From positions 166,390 to 230,389 of the forward strand of contig DATKPQ010000045.1 in the NCBI GenBank assembly GCA_035523995.1: a stretch of DNA of 64,000 nt, written 5' to 3'. Shown here piece by piece: positions 34,731-42,488 of the stretch. The DNA comes from JASHVB01 sp035523995 (GTDB lineage: Bacteria > Pseudomonadota > Alphaproteobacteria > Acetobacterales > Acetobacteraceae). Below the pieces are notes generated by a model. The model was given only the letters and a program-made list of their open reading frames with translations. It searched no databases and was not told the origin of the DNA. The position numbers were made by a program, and so were the translations under genes. Each line of letters starts with the position of its first letter. Within the stretch, counting starts at the first letter, position 1.

Positions 34731-35999
34731 ATGCGGGTGCTGGTGGTCGGATCGGGTGGGCGCGAGCATGCCTTGTGCTGGTTGCTCGCGGCCAGTCCGT
34801 TGCTGACGAAACTTTGGTGCGCTCCCGGCAATCCCGGTATCGCGCAGGTCGCCGAATGCATTGGCATTGGCACGCTCGACTTTCCGGCGCTGGTCGCATT
34901 TGCGCAGGACAATCAGATCGACCTCGTCGTACCCGGGCCGGAGGCGCCACTGGTTGCCGGCATTACCGATGCGATGGAAGCGGCGGGCATTCCCTGTTGC
35001 GGCCCGTCGCGCGCCGCGGCGGAGCTTGAAGGCAGCAAGAGCTTCACCAAAGAGCTATGCGAGGCGGCCGGTATCCCAACCGCGCAATGGGAACGCTTCG
35101 ACGACGCCGAAGCCGCGCGTGAATTCATCCGCCGTCGCGGCGCGCCACTGGTGGTGAAGGCAGACGGGCTGGCGGCCGGCAAGGGCGTTGTCGTCGCATG
35201 CTCTGAAGCGGAAGCGCTGGCGGCCGTGGACGAGATCATGGAGGCACGTGCCTTCGGCGAGGCAGGCGCTGCTGTGGTGATCGAGGAATGCCTGACCGGT
35301 GACGAAGTGTCGTTGTTCGCGCTCTGCGATGGAACCAATGCGGTGCTGTTGGGGTCGGCGCAGGACCACAAGCGGGTGGGCGATGGCGATACCGGGCCGA
35401 ACACCGGCGGGATGGGGGCGTATTCGCCAACGCCAATGTTTCCGCCTGGGCTGGAACAAGCGGCGATGGAGCGGATCATACTGCCGGCCCTGGCGGAGAT
35501 GGCGCGGCGCGGCACACCGTTTCGGGGAATACTATATGCTGGGCTGATGTTGACCGCGGATGGCGCGAAGCTGATCGAGTTCAACGTGCGGTTCGGCGAT
35601 CCGGAATGCCAGGTATTGCTCCTCCGGTTGAAGTCGGACCTGCTGCCGGCATTGCAGGCCGCGTGCGACGGTGAACTGGCGAATTTCGACCTGCGCTGGC
35701 ACGACGCTGCGGCATTAGGCGTGGTGATGGCGGCGCGCGGTTACCCGGCGGCGCCGGAGGCAGGCAGTGTCATCCGAGGCTTGGAACGCGCCGACGCTGT
35801 CCCAGGCGTGCAGGTGTTCCATGCGGGGACCAGGGCCGACGCTGATGGAACGCTACGGGCGGCAGGAGGGCGCGTGCTGACGGTGTGCGGGCTTGGGACG
35901 ACTCTGGTGGCAGCGCGGGATGCGGCATACGCGGGCGTGGTCGCGATCGACTGGCCGGAGGGATTCTGCCGCGGAGATATCGGGAGGCGTGCATTCTGA
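34731..35999 (+). CDS. purD: Phosphoribosylamine-glycine ligase PurD
   Basis: 422 residues: MRVLVVGSGGREHALCW, VVPGPEAPLVAGI, GPSRAAAELEGSKSFTKELC, the ATP-grasp segment VVKADGLAAGKGV and DHKRVGDGDTGPNTGGMGAYSP, and EFNVRFGDPECQ for metal binding. PurD makes GAR, the second step of purine synthesis. It lies 3 kb downstream of purL with unrelated genes between. The tail SVIRGLERADAVPGVQVFHAG fits the C-terminal family domain. Confidence 0.97.
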   Translation: MRVLVVGSGGREHALCWLLAASPLLTKLWCAPGNPGIAQVAECIGIGTLDFPALVAFAQDNQIDLVVPGPEAPLVAGITDAMEAAGIPCCGPSRAAAELEGSKSFTKELCEAAGIPTAQWERFDDAEAAREFIRRRGAPLVVKADGLAAGKGVVVACSEAEALAAVDEIMEARAFGEAGAAVVIEECLTGDEVSLFALCDGTNAVLLGSAQDHKRVGDGDTGPNTGGMGAYSPTPMFPPGLEQAAMERIILPALAEMARRGTPFRGILYAGLMLTADGAKLIEFNVRFGDPECQVLLLRLKSDLLPALQAACDGELANFDLRWHDAAALGVVMAARGYPAAPEAGSVIRGLERADAVPGVQVFHAGTRADADGTLRAAGGRVLTVCGLGTTLVAARDAAYAGVVAIDWPEGFCRGDIGRRAF

Positions 36000-36110
36000 C
36001 CTCTCCCGCGCTGCGCCCGGGAGAGGTTGGGGCGCCGGCAGGCGCCGAGGGTGATGGTGATCGGGAGGGCAGAAGATTACTTCGTGCCGAGCCGATCACC
36101 CCTCGGCGCG
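36000..36110. repeat. Intergenic palindromes (family B) overlapping the tadA 3' end
   Basis: First a CTCTCCCGCG...CGGGAGAGG hairpin (about 36001-36027), then an imperfect inverted repeat: GCGCCGAGGGTGATGGTGAT (from 36042) against GCCGATCACCCCTCGGCGCG (to 36110). The second arm runs into the end of the tadA reading frame. The block lies between converging purD and tadA and may act as a bidirectional terminator. Confidence 0.6.
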
Positions 36111-36620
36111 TCCGGTTGGTTCGCTCCGCGTCCCAACCGGGTTGATCCGCTTCGCGGCTCCACCCGGCGTACTCGGGAAAGGTTTTCTTCCGAAAAAATC
36201 CCGCAGCAATGCGCTCGCTTCGGCCTCTCTTACCCCGCCAACCACTTCCGGCCGATGGTGACACGACGGAGCGTCAAACACTCGCGCGCCATGGTCCACG
36301 CCGCCGCCCTTCGGATCATAGGCTCCGAACACCAGCCGCCGGATGCGAAAGAAGCTGATCGCCTGAGCACACATCGGGCACGGCTCCAGCGTCACGTAGA
36401 GATCGCAATCGGATAGGCGCGGTCCGCCGCGGGCCGCGGCGGCGGCGCGCAAGGCCAGCAGTTCCGCATGGGCCGAGGCGTCGGCCCGGGCTTCCACGGC
36501 GTTGCCGGACCTGGCCAGCACGGTGCCGTCTCCCGTCATCACCACGGCGCCGACGGGGATTTCGCCGCGTGCCGCAGCCGCCCTCGCCTCTGCCAGCGCT
36601 ATGTCCATCGGGGACGCCAT
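36096..36620 (-). CDS. tadA: tRNA-specific adenosine deaminase TadA
   Basis: 174 residues. Zinc and catalytic motifs are the HAE in ADASAHAELLAL and PCPMC in VTLEPCPMCAQAI, followed by RIRRLVFGAYDPKGGGVDHG. TadA converts A34 to inosine in tRNA-Arg(ACG). The normal family end falls at about LLRDFFGRKP (residue 140). The remaining 30 or so residues (PFPSTPGGAAKRINPVG...) are encoded by repeat-like sequence and are probably a read-through tail. The start MASPMDIALAEA is family-like. Confidence 0.92.
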   Translation of the reverse strand: MASPMDIALAEARAAAARGEIPVGAVVMTGDGTVLARSGNAVEARADASAHAELLALRAAAAARGGPRLSDCDLYVTLEPCPMCAQAISFFRIRRLVFGAYDPKGGGVDHGARVFDAPSCHHRPEVVGGVREAEASALLRDFFGRKPFPSTPGGAAKRINPVGTRSEPTGRAEG

Positions 36621-36666
36621 GCGTGGCTTCTTGCCCCGTCGCGGGCGTGGGGTCTAGCAACGCGCC

Positions 36667-37380
36667 ATGCGCAGTAGACCTGTCATCGGCGTGACCTTGG
36701 ATTCCGAAGACCCTGGCGGTTATTCGAAATACCCGTGGTACGCCATCCGCCAGAACTATGCCGATGCGATTGCCGCCGCCCATGGCCTGCCCGTAGCGCT
36801 GCCGCATGATCCGGCCCTGGCCGGCGACTACCTGGACCGCGTTGCCGCGCTGGTGGTGACCGGTGGCGCCTTCGACGTCGATCCGGCGCTGTACGGTGCT
36901 GTGGACCGCCATGCCTCGGTGACGCTGAAGCGGCGGCGCACGGCCGCAGAGCAAGCTCTGACCGAGGGCGCATTGGCGCGGAATCTGCCGGTTCTGGGCA
37001 TCTGCGGAGGGGAGCAATTGCTGGCGGTGGTGTTGGGAGGCACCCTGATCCAGCATATCCCCGATGTCATCCGAAACGCGCTGGAACATGAGCAGCGGAA
37101 TCCTCGGCACGAAGCTGGGCATCGTGTGGCGGTCGCGCCGGGGACGCTGCTGCGCCGCATTGTCGGCGCGGCGGAAATGCGGGTGAATTCCTCGCACCAC
37201 CAGGCGGTCCTCGACCCGGGGCCGTTCGCGGTGGTGAACGCGATGGCCGACGATTCGGTCATCGAGGGCATCGAAGACCCGCGCTACCGCTTCTGCCTGG
37301 GCGTGCAATGGCACCCGGAGTTCGGCATCGATCCGGGCGACCGCCGCATCTTCGACGCCCTGATTGCCGCTTGCGGATGA
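36667..37380 (+). CDS. Class I glutamine amidotransferase, PuuD-like (gamma-glutamyl-GABA hydrolase family)
   Basis: 237 residues of the peptidase C26 family. The nucleophile Cys is in VLGICGGEQLL near residue 115. VVTGGAFDVDPALYG forms the oxyanion strand, and the His-Glu pair is in VQWHPEFG near the end. Homologues hydrolyse gamma-glutamyl-GABA in putrescine breakdown; no other puu gene is nearby, so the substrate is open. Its stop overlaps the next start (ATGA). Confidence 0.88.
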   Translation: MRSRPVIGVTLDSEDPGGYSKYPWYAIRQNYADAIAAAHGLPVALPHDPALAGDYLDRVAALVVTGGAFDVDPALYGAVDRHASVTLKRRRTAAEQALTEGALARNLPVLGICGGEQLLAVVLGGTLIQHIPDVIRNALEHEQRNPRHEAGHRVAVAPGTLLRRIVGAAEMRVNSSHHQAVLDPGPFAVVNAMADDSVIEGIEDPRYRFCLGVQWHPEFGIDPGDRRIFDALIAACG

Positions 37381-38234
37381 GCGACGCGGAACGCGGCGAA
37401 CGCATCGCCAAATGGCTGGCCCGTGCGGGCATCTCCAGCCGCCGTGACGCGGAGAAGCTGGTGGCCGACGGCCGGGTTCGGCTTAACAACGCGCCGGTGA
37501 CGCATCCGGCGACGTTCGTGTCGCCCGACGACATCGTGATGGTGGACGGCGCCGTCGTCGAGGCACCGCAGCGCACCCGCCTGTGGCGTTACCACAAGCC
37601 GCCAGGCCTGATGACGACGCATCGCGATCCGGAAGGGCGGCCAACCGTGTTCGACAAGCTGCCGCCGGCCATGCCGCGCGTGGTCAGCGTCGGCCGGCTG
37701 GACCTGGCCAGCGAGGGTCTGCTGTTGCTGACCAACGACGGTGCGCTGGCCCGTCGGTTGGAGCTGCCGGCCACCGGCTGGATCCGCCGTTACCGCGTGC
37801 GGGCACATGGCCGGCCGCGGGAGGACGCGTTAGCGGCGCTGAAGCGTGGCGTAACAGTGGACGGCGTACGCTACGGCCCGATTGAGGCCGGGCTGGATGC
37901 TGTGAAGGGCGACAATACCTGGCTGACCGTGTCTCTGCGCGAAGGCCGCAACCGGGAGGTGCGGCGGGTGATGGCGCATCTCGGCCTGCCGGTGACACGG
38001 CTGATCCGGATCGCCTATGGGCCGTTCCAGCTCGGCACTCTGGCGCGCGGGACAGTGGAAGAGGTGCCGGCGCGCGTGCTGCGCGATCAGATACCGCGGG
38101 AGGAGACCCCGGCCCGTGCGGAGCGCCACCAGGAGCCGCTCCGGGGAGACCCGGCGCGGGGAGAGCGCACCATCGGGGCCCGCCAGGAACGGCCGGTGCG
38201 GGGACGGCGCGATCAGGCCCCTCGCGACGGCTGA
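37377..38234 (+). CDS. Pseudouridine synthase, RsuA/RluB family
   Basis: 285 residues. An S4 RNA-binding domain comes first (ERIAKWLARAGISSRRDAEKLVADGRVRLN). The catalytic domain carries VGRLDLASEGLLLLTNDG with the catalytic Asp, and EGRNREVRRVMAHLGLPVTRLIRI. This pattern fits RluB/RluE/RsuA enzymes that modify rRNA; RluB (23S U2605) is likely from size and tail. The last 45 residues are an Arg/Glu/Gly-rich, probably disordered tail. ATGA overlap with the amidotransferase gene and TGATG overlap with rsmD show one operon. Confidence 0.92.
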   Translation: MSDAERGERIAKWLARAGISSRRDAEKLVADGRVRLNNAPVTHPATFVSPDDIVMVDGAVVEAPQRTRLWRYHKPPGLMTTHRDPEGRPTVFDKLPPAMPRVVSVGRLDLASEGLLLLTNDGALARRLELPATGWIRRYRVRAHGRPREDALAALKRGVTVDGVRYGPIEAGLDAVKGDNTWLTVSLREGRNREVRRVMAHLGLPVTRLIRIAYGPFQLGTLARGTVEEVPARVLRDQIPREETPARAERHQEPLRGDPARGERTIGARQERPVRGRRDQAPRDG

Positions 38235-38794
38235 TGCGGATCGTGGGCGGCATGTGGCGTGGACGTGCCCTGACAGCGCCCTCTGGCCAAGCGACCCGAC
38301 CCACTGCCGATAGGGTGCGCCAGGCGCTGTTTGACATGCTGCTGCATGCACCGTGGGGTGGCAGCCAAGTGCTGGACGGCGCGCGCGTCTTGGATGCGTT
38401 CGCCGGAACGGGTGCGCTGGGCCTGGAATCGCTGTCGCGTGGCGCAGCCTTCGCCACGTTCGTCGAGCAAGACCGGGCCGCTCTGGCAGCGCTGCGGCGG
38501 AACATTGCCGCGTGCCGGGCGGAGGAACGAACGAAGGTCGTGGCGGCGGATGTGCTGGCCGTAGCGCGGGGCGAGCCATGCGGGATGGTGTTCCTTGACC
38601 CTCCCTATGGCCGTAATCTCGTGCCGCTTGCGGTGGAGCGGCTGCGCGCGATGGGTTGGCTTGCGCCAAAGGCGCTGGTGGTCGCGGAGACCGGACGGGA
38701 CGAGCCCTTGCCCGAGCTTGGCGACCCGCTGGCCGAGCGGATGCATGCCGCAGCACGGATAACAATCTTCAAAGCCTTTTCCGCGCGCCGCTGA
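38234..38794 (+). CDS. rsmD: 16S rRNA (guanine966-N2)-methyltransferase RsmD
   Basis: 186 residues. The Rossmann SAM site is VLDAFAGTGALGLESLSRGA, and the N2-guanine motif is FLDPPYG. The opening RIVGGMWRGRALTAPSG and TRPTADRVRQALFDML are typical of RsmD, which methylates G966 of 16S rRNA. Its ATG overlaps the stop of the pseudouridine synthase by one base. Confidence 0.95.
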   Translation: MRIVGGMWRGRALTAPSGQATRPTADRVRQALFDMLLHAPWGGSQVLDGARVLDAFAGTGALGLESLSRGAAFATFVEQDRAALAALRRNIAACRAEERTKVVAADVLAVARGEPCGMVFLDPPYGRNLVPLAVERLRAMGWLAPKALVVAETGRDEPLPELGDPLAERMHAAARITIFKAFSARR

Positions 38795-39104
38795 TGCCCT
38801 TGCGGAGGTTGGGGCCGCGCCAGGGAAAGACACAGTGGATGCTGTTGTTGTGATCCTGACGGATGGTGGCCGCCCCACCTGCCATTGCGGGCGAAGTGAG
38901 GCAATCTCCGCCGAGAGAACCTGCGATAACCCGTTGGAGATTGCTTCGCTTCGCTCGCAATGACAGCAGGCGCGACCTGTCAGAGGCAAAACGTTAGCGC
39001 CACGAGCGGTCGGGTCGACCCGCACTCCTTTCTCTCCCACCCCTTTCCGAAACCCGAATCGCCCCTATCCTTCGTTGTAGTGAAACGCCACGAAGGGATC
39101 CGTC
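38795..39104. other. Intergenic region holding a family A repeat
   Basis: 310 bases between rsmD and an exported-protein gene. A family A palindrome occupies 38883-38964. The remainder shows no convincing ORF. Confidence 0.5.
38883..38964. repeat. Intergenic palindromic repeat (family A), short copy
   Basis: CATTGCGGGCGAAGTGAGGC and AATCTCC on the left pair with GGAGATT and GCTTCGCTTCGCTCGCAATG on the right. At 82 bases it is the most compact copy in the window and shows the core of the family most clearly. Confidence 0.85.
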
Positions 39105-39773
39105 ATGCTGCCTCGCACGCTCGTCTTGGCTACCGCCTGCCTTTTCTGCCTGACCGCCGCGTCGAATGCCCAGACCCAACCAGCCACGCCACAGGCGGCC
39201 GTTCCGCCCGCCGCCGCCCCTGCCCCGGCTCCGGCCACACCCCCGGTACGCATCCGCGGCACCATCGCGGCCGTCGCCCCGCACATGCTGACCATCACCA
39301 GCCGCGACGGCAGCAAGGTCCAGGTGGCGCTGACCGATCCTCTGACCGTGGCGACGCTGAAGCGAGTCATGCTCTCGTCGATCAAGGAGGGCGATTACCT
39401 TGGCATCGCCAGCCGCCGCGGCCCGCATGACACGAACGTGGCGCTGGAGGTGCTGGTTTTTCCCGCGGCAATGCGTGGCGCCGGAGCGGGCCACTACGCC
39501 TGGGACTTGCAGCCAGGCAGCATGATGACCAACGCGCCGGTGACCGGCGTGGCAACGCACAAGTCCGGTCGTGACCTGACACTGACCTATCAGGGCGGCA
39601 GCGTCACCATCCTCGTGCCGTCGAAAGCGCCAGTGGTGACATTCGCACTGGCATCGGCCGCGGACCTGAAGCCCGGGCACAAGGTGTTCCTGATCGCTCG
39701 CAAGGATGCCGAGGGGCATTTGTCCACCATGCGCGTCACGGTCGGCACGCACGGGGTAAACCCGCCGATGTAG
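39105..39773 (+). CDS. Exported hypothetical protein with OB-fold-like strands
   Basis: 222 residues. The signal peptide MLPRTLVLATACLFCLTAASNA is followed by a Pro/Ala-rich linker, then VRIRGTIAAVAPHMLTITSRDGSKVQVALTDP and a later V.IL.PS.....F repeat. The strand pattern 'G-x-I-x-x-V....L.I....G..V.V' resembles DUF5666/OB-type periplasmic proteins, but assignment is tentative. Function unknown. It converges on the pentapeptide-repeat gene, only 6 bases apart. Confidence 0.75.
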   Translation: MLPRTLVLATACLFCLTAASNAQTQPATPQAAVPPAAAPAPAPATPPVRIRGTIAAVAPHMLTITSRDGSKVQVALTDPLTVATLKRVMLSSIKEGDYLGIASRRGPHDTNVALEVLVFPAAMRGAGAGHYAWDLQPGSMMTNAPVTGVATHKSGRDLTLTYQGGSVTILVPSKAPVVTFALASAADLKPGHKVFLIARKDAEGHLSTMRVTVGTHGVNPPM

Positions 39774-39779
39774 AGTAAA

Positions 39780-41114
39780 TCACGTTCCCAGTATCGCTCC
39801 TCTGCTCTGCGCCGCAGCCCGCTGGTCTGGCGAGAGAGAGCAACCAAACAAACGGGCACCCTGGAGCCCAGCTTGAGCGAGATCGACTCCCGTGAGGTCG
39901 GCGCCGGACAGGTCGGCGCCGCTCAATCGGACATCGCCTAGGCGGGCTTCTGACAGGTTGGCATGACGGAGCCGTGCCCGGGTCAGGTCGGCGGGCATCC
40001 GGCGGTCGGCGCCGAGCGCCAGCGACCGCAGGTCCGCCTTGCGGAGCGACGCATTGTTCAGCCGTGCGTCGCTCAGGTCGATGCCCCGCAGATCGGCCTC
40101 GTCCAGGCAGCAATCGCGGAAATCGGAACCGGCGCATTTCGCCGCTTGCAACGCCGCCCGCGACAGGTCCAGCCCAAAGAACACGGTCTGCCGCGCCGTC
40201 ACCAAAGTGAGGCAGGCCCCCACCAGAGATACGCTTTGGCGCAGGTCGAAACCGCTCAGATCGAGCGCCGCGCCCTTGGCCCCGTTGCTGCCGATAAACG
40301 CCAGGTGGCGGCGCAACAGGTGGTCGAACCCGATCTCAAGCTCGGTGACCAGGCGGCCTCCGGGTGCATCGGTCAGCGCATCGGTCATGTCGGCACCAGC
40401 GACGTCGGCATATTCGAACCGGGCGCCTGCGATCACGGCGCCGCGAAAGCAGGCGCCGCGCGTGTCAGCCTGGGCGAAGTCGGCGCCGGCCAGGTCGCAG
40501 CCGCTAAAGTTGGCACCCTGCAGCCGGGCGCGAATCAGTTTGCAGCCCCGCATGACGGCGTCGGAGAAGTCGGTCTTGATGGCAACGGCGCCTGAGAGGC
40601 TCGCGTTGGTCAGGTTGGCACCAGAGAAGTCGGCCCCGGAGATAGCGGTCACATCGCGTTGCTCTGGGGTCAGCAGATGGAACTCGCCGCGGCGGTCCCG
40701 CGCGATGTGCAACCCCTCGCGCAGGTCGGCCGAGAATAGATTGGCACCCACGAGAATGGCACCGGCGAAATGACAGCCGCGCAGGTCGGCGCGCACCAGA
40801 CTGGCATTCTCGAGGTTGGCCTGCCGGAAGTCGCAGGCGAACAAGGTGGCGTAGTCGAACCTGCAGCCGGCGAGGTGGGCGCCGTAGAAAGACGCGCTGG
40901 TAAGGTCGGCGTGCGACAGATCCTGCCCCGCGAGGTTCAGGCGCGACAGGTCCACGCCGGTGAGGACGGCGCGGCGCCCACCCTCTCGCGAGTTGCGGAA
41001 CAAGGCGTGCCGGCGCAGCACGTCCCGAAGCCGCGCGTCGGGGAGCCGGATCAGCGCCGGATGGGCGGGGTCATCAGCCACGCGCGGGCGTCCACGGAGT
41101 TGCCCGGCGATCAT
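39780..41114 (-). CDS. Pentapeptide-repeat protein
   Basis: 444 residues with dozens of A(D/N)LxX pentads forming right-handed beta-helix blocks: LSRLNLAGQDLSHADLTSAS onward, then ADFSGANLTNASLSGA. A non-repeat insertion (LHIARDRRGEFHLLTPEQRD) sits near residue 135. A helical linker (GRLVTELEIGFDHLLRRHLAF) separates a second repeat block (ALDLSGFDLRQ...) that ends at the C-terminus. No signal peptide. Such proteins can mimic DNA or serve as scaffolds; the function here is unknown. The start at 41114 excludes an upstream extension antisense to the GlcG-type gene. Confidence 0.85.
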   Translation of the reverse strand: MIAGQLRGRPRVADDPAHPALIRLPDARLRDVLRRHALFRNSREGGRRAVLTGVDLSRLNLAGQDLSHADLTSASFYGAHLAGCRFDYATLFACDFRQANLENASLVRADLRGCHFAGAILVGANLFSADLREGLHIARDRRGEFHLLTPEQRDVTAISGADFSGANLTNASLSGAVAIKTDFSDAVMRGCKLIRARLQGANFSGCDLAGADFAQADTRGACFRGAVIAGARFEYADVAGADMTDALTDAPGGRLVTELEIGFDHLLRRHLAFIGSNGAKGAALDLSGFDLRQSVSLVGACLTLVTARQTVFFGLDLSRAALQAAKCAGSDFRDCCLDEADLRGIDLSDARLNNASLRKADLRSLALGADRRMPADLTRARLRHANLSEARLGDVRLSGADLSGADLTGVDLAQAGLQGARLFGCSLSPDQRAAAQSRGAILGT

Positions 41115-41164
41115 GCGTCGCGGCTGGTTAATGTTTGGTGCACACGCGCTGGTGTGGACGCAGG

Positions 41165-41692
41165 TTATTTCACCGTGGCGGCGCCCACCTTGCACAGCGC
41201 CTCGTCCTGCGAGCCAGTGGCGCCAGAGCACCCGATGGCGCCGATCAACTTGCCATCGGAGATCAGCGGAATGCCGCCACGCGAGGCGATCACGTCGTCG
41301 AGCGAGAGGATATAGTTGTAGCCGCCCTTTTGCACGGCATTTTCGAAGATCACGGTGGGCCGCCGATAGCGCGCCGCAGTGCGGGCCTTGTGTTGCGCGA
41401 TGGCGATCGAGGCGAGCTGCGCCCCGTCCATACGCACGAAGGCGACCAGGTCGCCGGAGGGGCCGACCACAGCGATATCCTCCGGCCAGCCGCGCCGCTT
41501 GGCCTCGTCCATTGTTGCCTGGATCGCGGCCTGCGCTTGTGCCAAAGAGATCGGCGGGCCGTAGGGGACGTTGAAGGGCATCTTGTCCGGGATGACGTCG
41601 AGCGGGTTCTGTGCCGGCTGCTGTGCCAGCGCCGCGCCGGGACCGAAAGCCGTGGCCGCAACAACCATCGCGGCAAATACGCCATGTCGCAT
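41165..41692 (-). CDS. GlcG/HbpS-family heme-binding-like protein, exported
   Basis: 175 residues. The signal peptide MRHGVFAAMVVAATAFGPGAALAQ is followed by the GlcG/HbpS (DUF336) domain: ISLAQAQAAIQATMDEAKRRGW, AVVGPSGDLVAFVRMDGAQLASI, ASRGGIPLISDGKLIGAIGCSGATGSQDEALCKVG. The family includes the heme-degrading or heme-sensing HbpS and the PduO C-terminal domain. A GAGAGGAAA ribosome site precedes ATG 41692. It is separated from the pentapeptide gene by 50 bases and could be co-transcribed. Confidence 0.88.
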   Translation of the reverse strand: MRHGVFAAMVVAATAFGPGAALAQQPAQNPLDVIPDKMPFNVPYGPPISLAQAQAAIQATMDEAKRRGWPEDIAVVGPSGDLVAFVRMDGAQLASIAIAQHKARTAARYRRPTVIFENAVQKGGYNYILSLDDVIASRGGIPLISDGKLIGAIGCSGATGSQDEALCKVGAATVK

Positions 41693-41919
41693 GTCCGTTT
41701 CCTCTCCGGTTAGCGCTCATGGCATCGGGCCGGGCTGTGCATCGCAACCGTTTATCGGCCATGAGACGAGGACGCCGATGCTAGATGGCATCTGGCCGGA
41801 AGCCAAGCATGCCCGGAACGAACCAGCGACGTTTGCAAAGGTAATGCGGTGGCCGCCACAGGACTGCGAGAGTAGAAGATACAGGGGTCGACCGCAGACT
41901 CAATGACGGATAATGCTAA

Positions 41920-41936
41920 CCTTGTCGGCGACAAGG
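41920..41936. promoter_or_regulatory. 17-bp perfect palindrome just upstream of phnN
   Basis: CCTTGTCG-G-CGACAAGG is perfectly symmetric around one base and ends 15 bases before the preferred phnN start codon. The position suits an operator or an early-transcript hairpin. If the upstream ATG at 41913 is used, it would lie inside the coding region. Confidence 0.45.
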
Positions 41937-41951
41937 CAGCACGGCGAAAAG

Positions 41952-42488
41952 ATGCTGGTATTGGTGGTGGGTCCGAGCGGCGCGGGAAAGGACACGCTGG
42001 TGAACGCCGCGCGGCAGGCGCTGGCGGGTGACGCGCGCTTCCGTTTCGTGCGGCGCGTCATTACGCGCCGCTCTGACCCCGGCGGCGAGGACCACGAGTC
42101 CGTTACGCCAGCCCAATTCGAGGCGCGGACCTTTGCGCTGCAGTGGCAGGCACACGGTCTGCGGTATGGCATCGCCGCGGACATATCGGTTGATTTGGCT
42201 TGTGGCACCGTCGTGGTGGCCAATGTGTCTCGCGGCGTAATCGCCGACGCGGCGGAACGTTTCCCGGTGCGTGTGATCGAGGTGACAGCGCCGACGGACG
42301 TTCTGGCCGCGCGGCTCGCGACAAGAGGCCGCGAAACAGCATCGGACATTGCGGCGCGTCTCGCCCGGGCGGTGCCGCTTCCAGCGCACGTCACGGTCGA
42401 AACGGTGATGAACGACGCGACGCCGGAGATCGGCGCGGAACGTTTCCTGGCGGCGCTCAACCGCGCAGTTTCAAACGTTCTGCGATAA
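41952..42488 (+). CDS. phnN: Ribose 1,5-bisphosphate phosphokinase PhnN
   Basis: 178 residues from ATG 41952 (an ATG at 41913 adds 13 residues). The guanylate-kinase-like P-loop is VVGPSGAGKDTLV, followed by RFVRRVITRRSDPGGEDHESVTPAQFEAR and VIEVTAPTDVLAARLATRGRE. PhnN phosphorylates ribose 1,5-bisphosphate to PRPP, the last step of the C-P lyase pathway. It converges on the DUF1045 gene at the end of the phn operon, and the two coding regions overlap by 32 bases. Confidence 0.92.
   Translation: MLVLVVGPSGAGKDTLVNAARQALAGDARFRFVRRVITRRSDPGGEDHESVTPAQFEARTFALQWQAHGLRYGIAADISVDLACGTVVVANVSRGVIADAAERFPVRVIEVTAPTDVLAARLATRGRETASDIAARLARAVPLPAHVTVETVMNDATPEIGAERFLAALNRAVSNVLR

Noticed and set aside
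39963..40773. Plus-strand frames antisense to the pentapeptide-repeat gene
   Set aside because: The repeat periodicity of the real gene creates long open antisense frames; no independent support.
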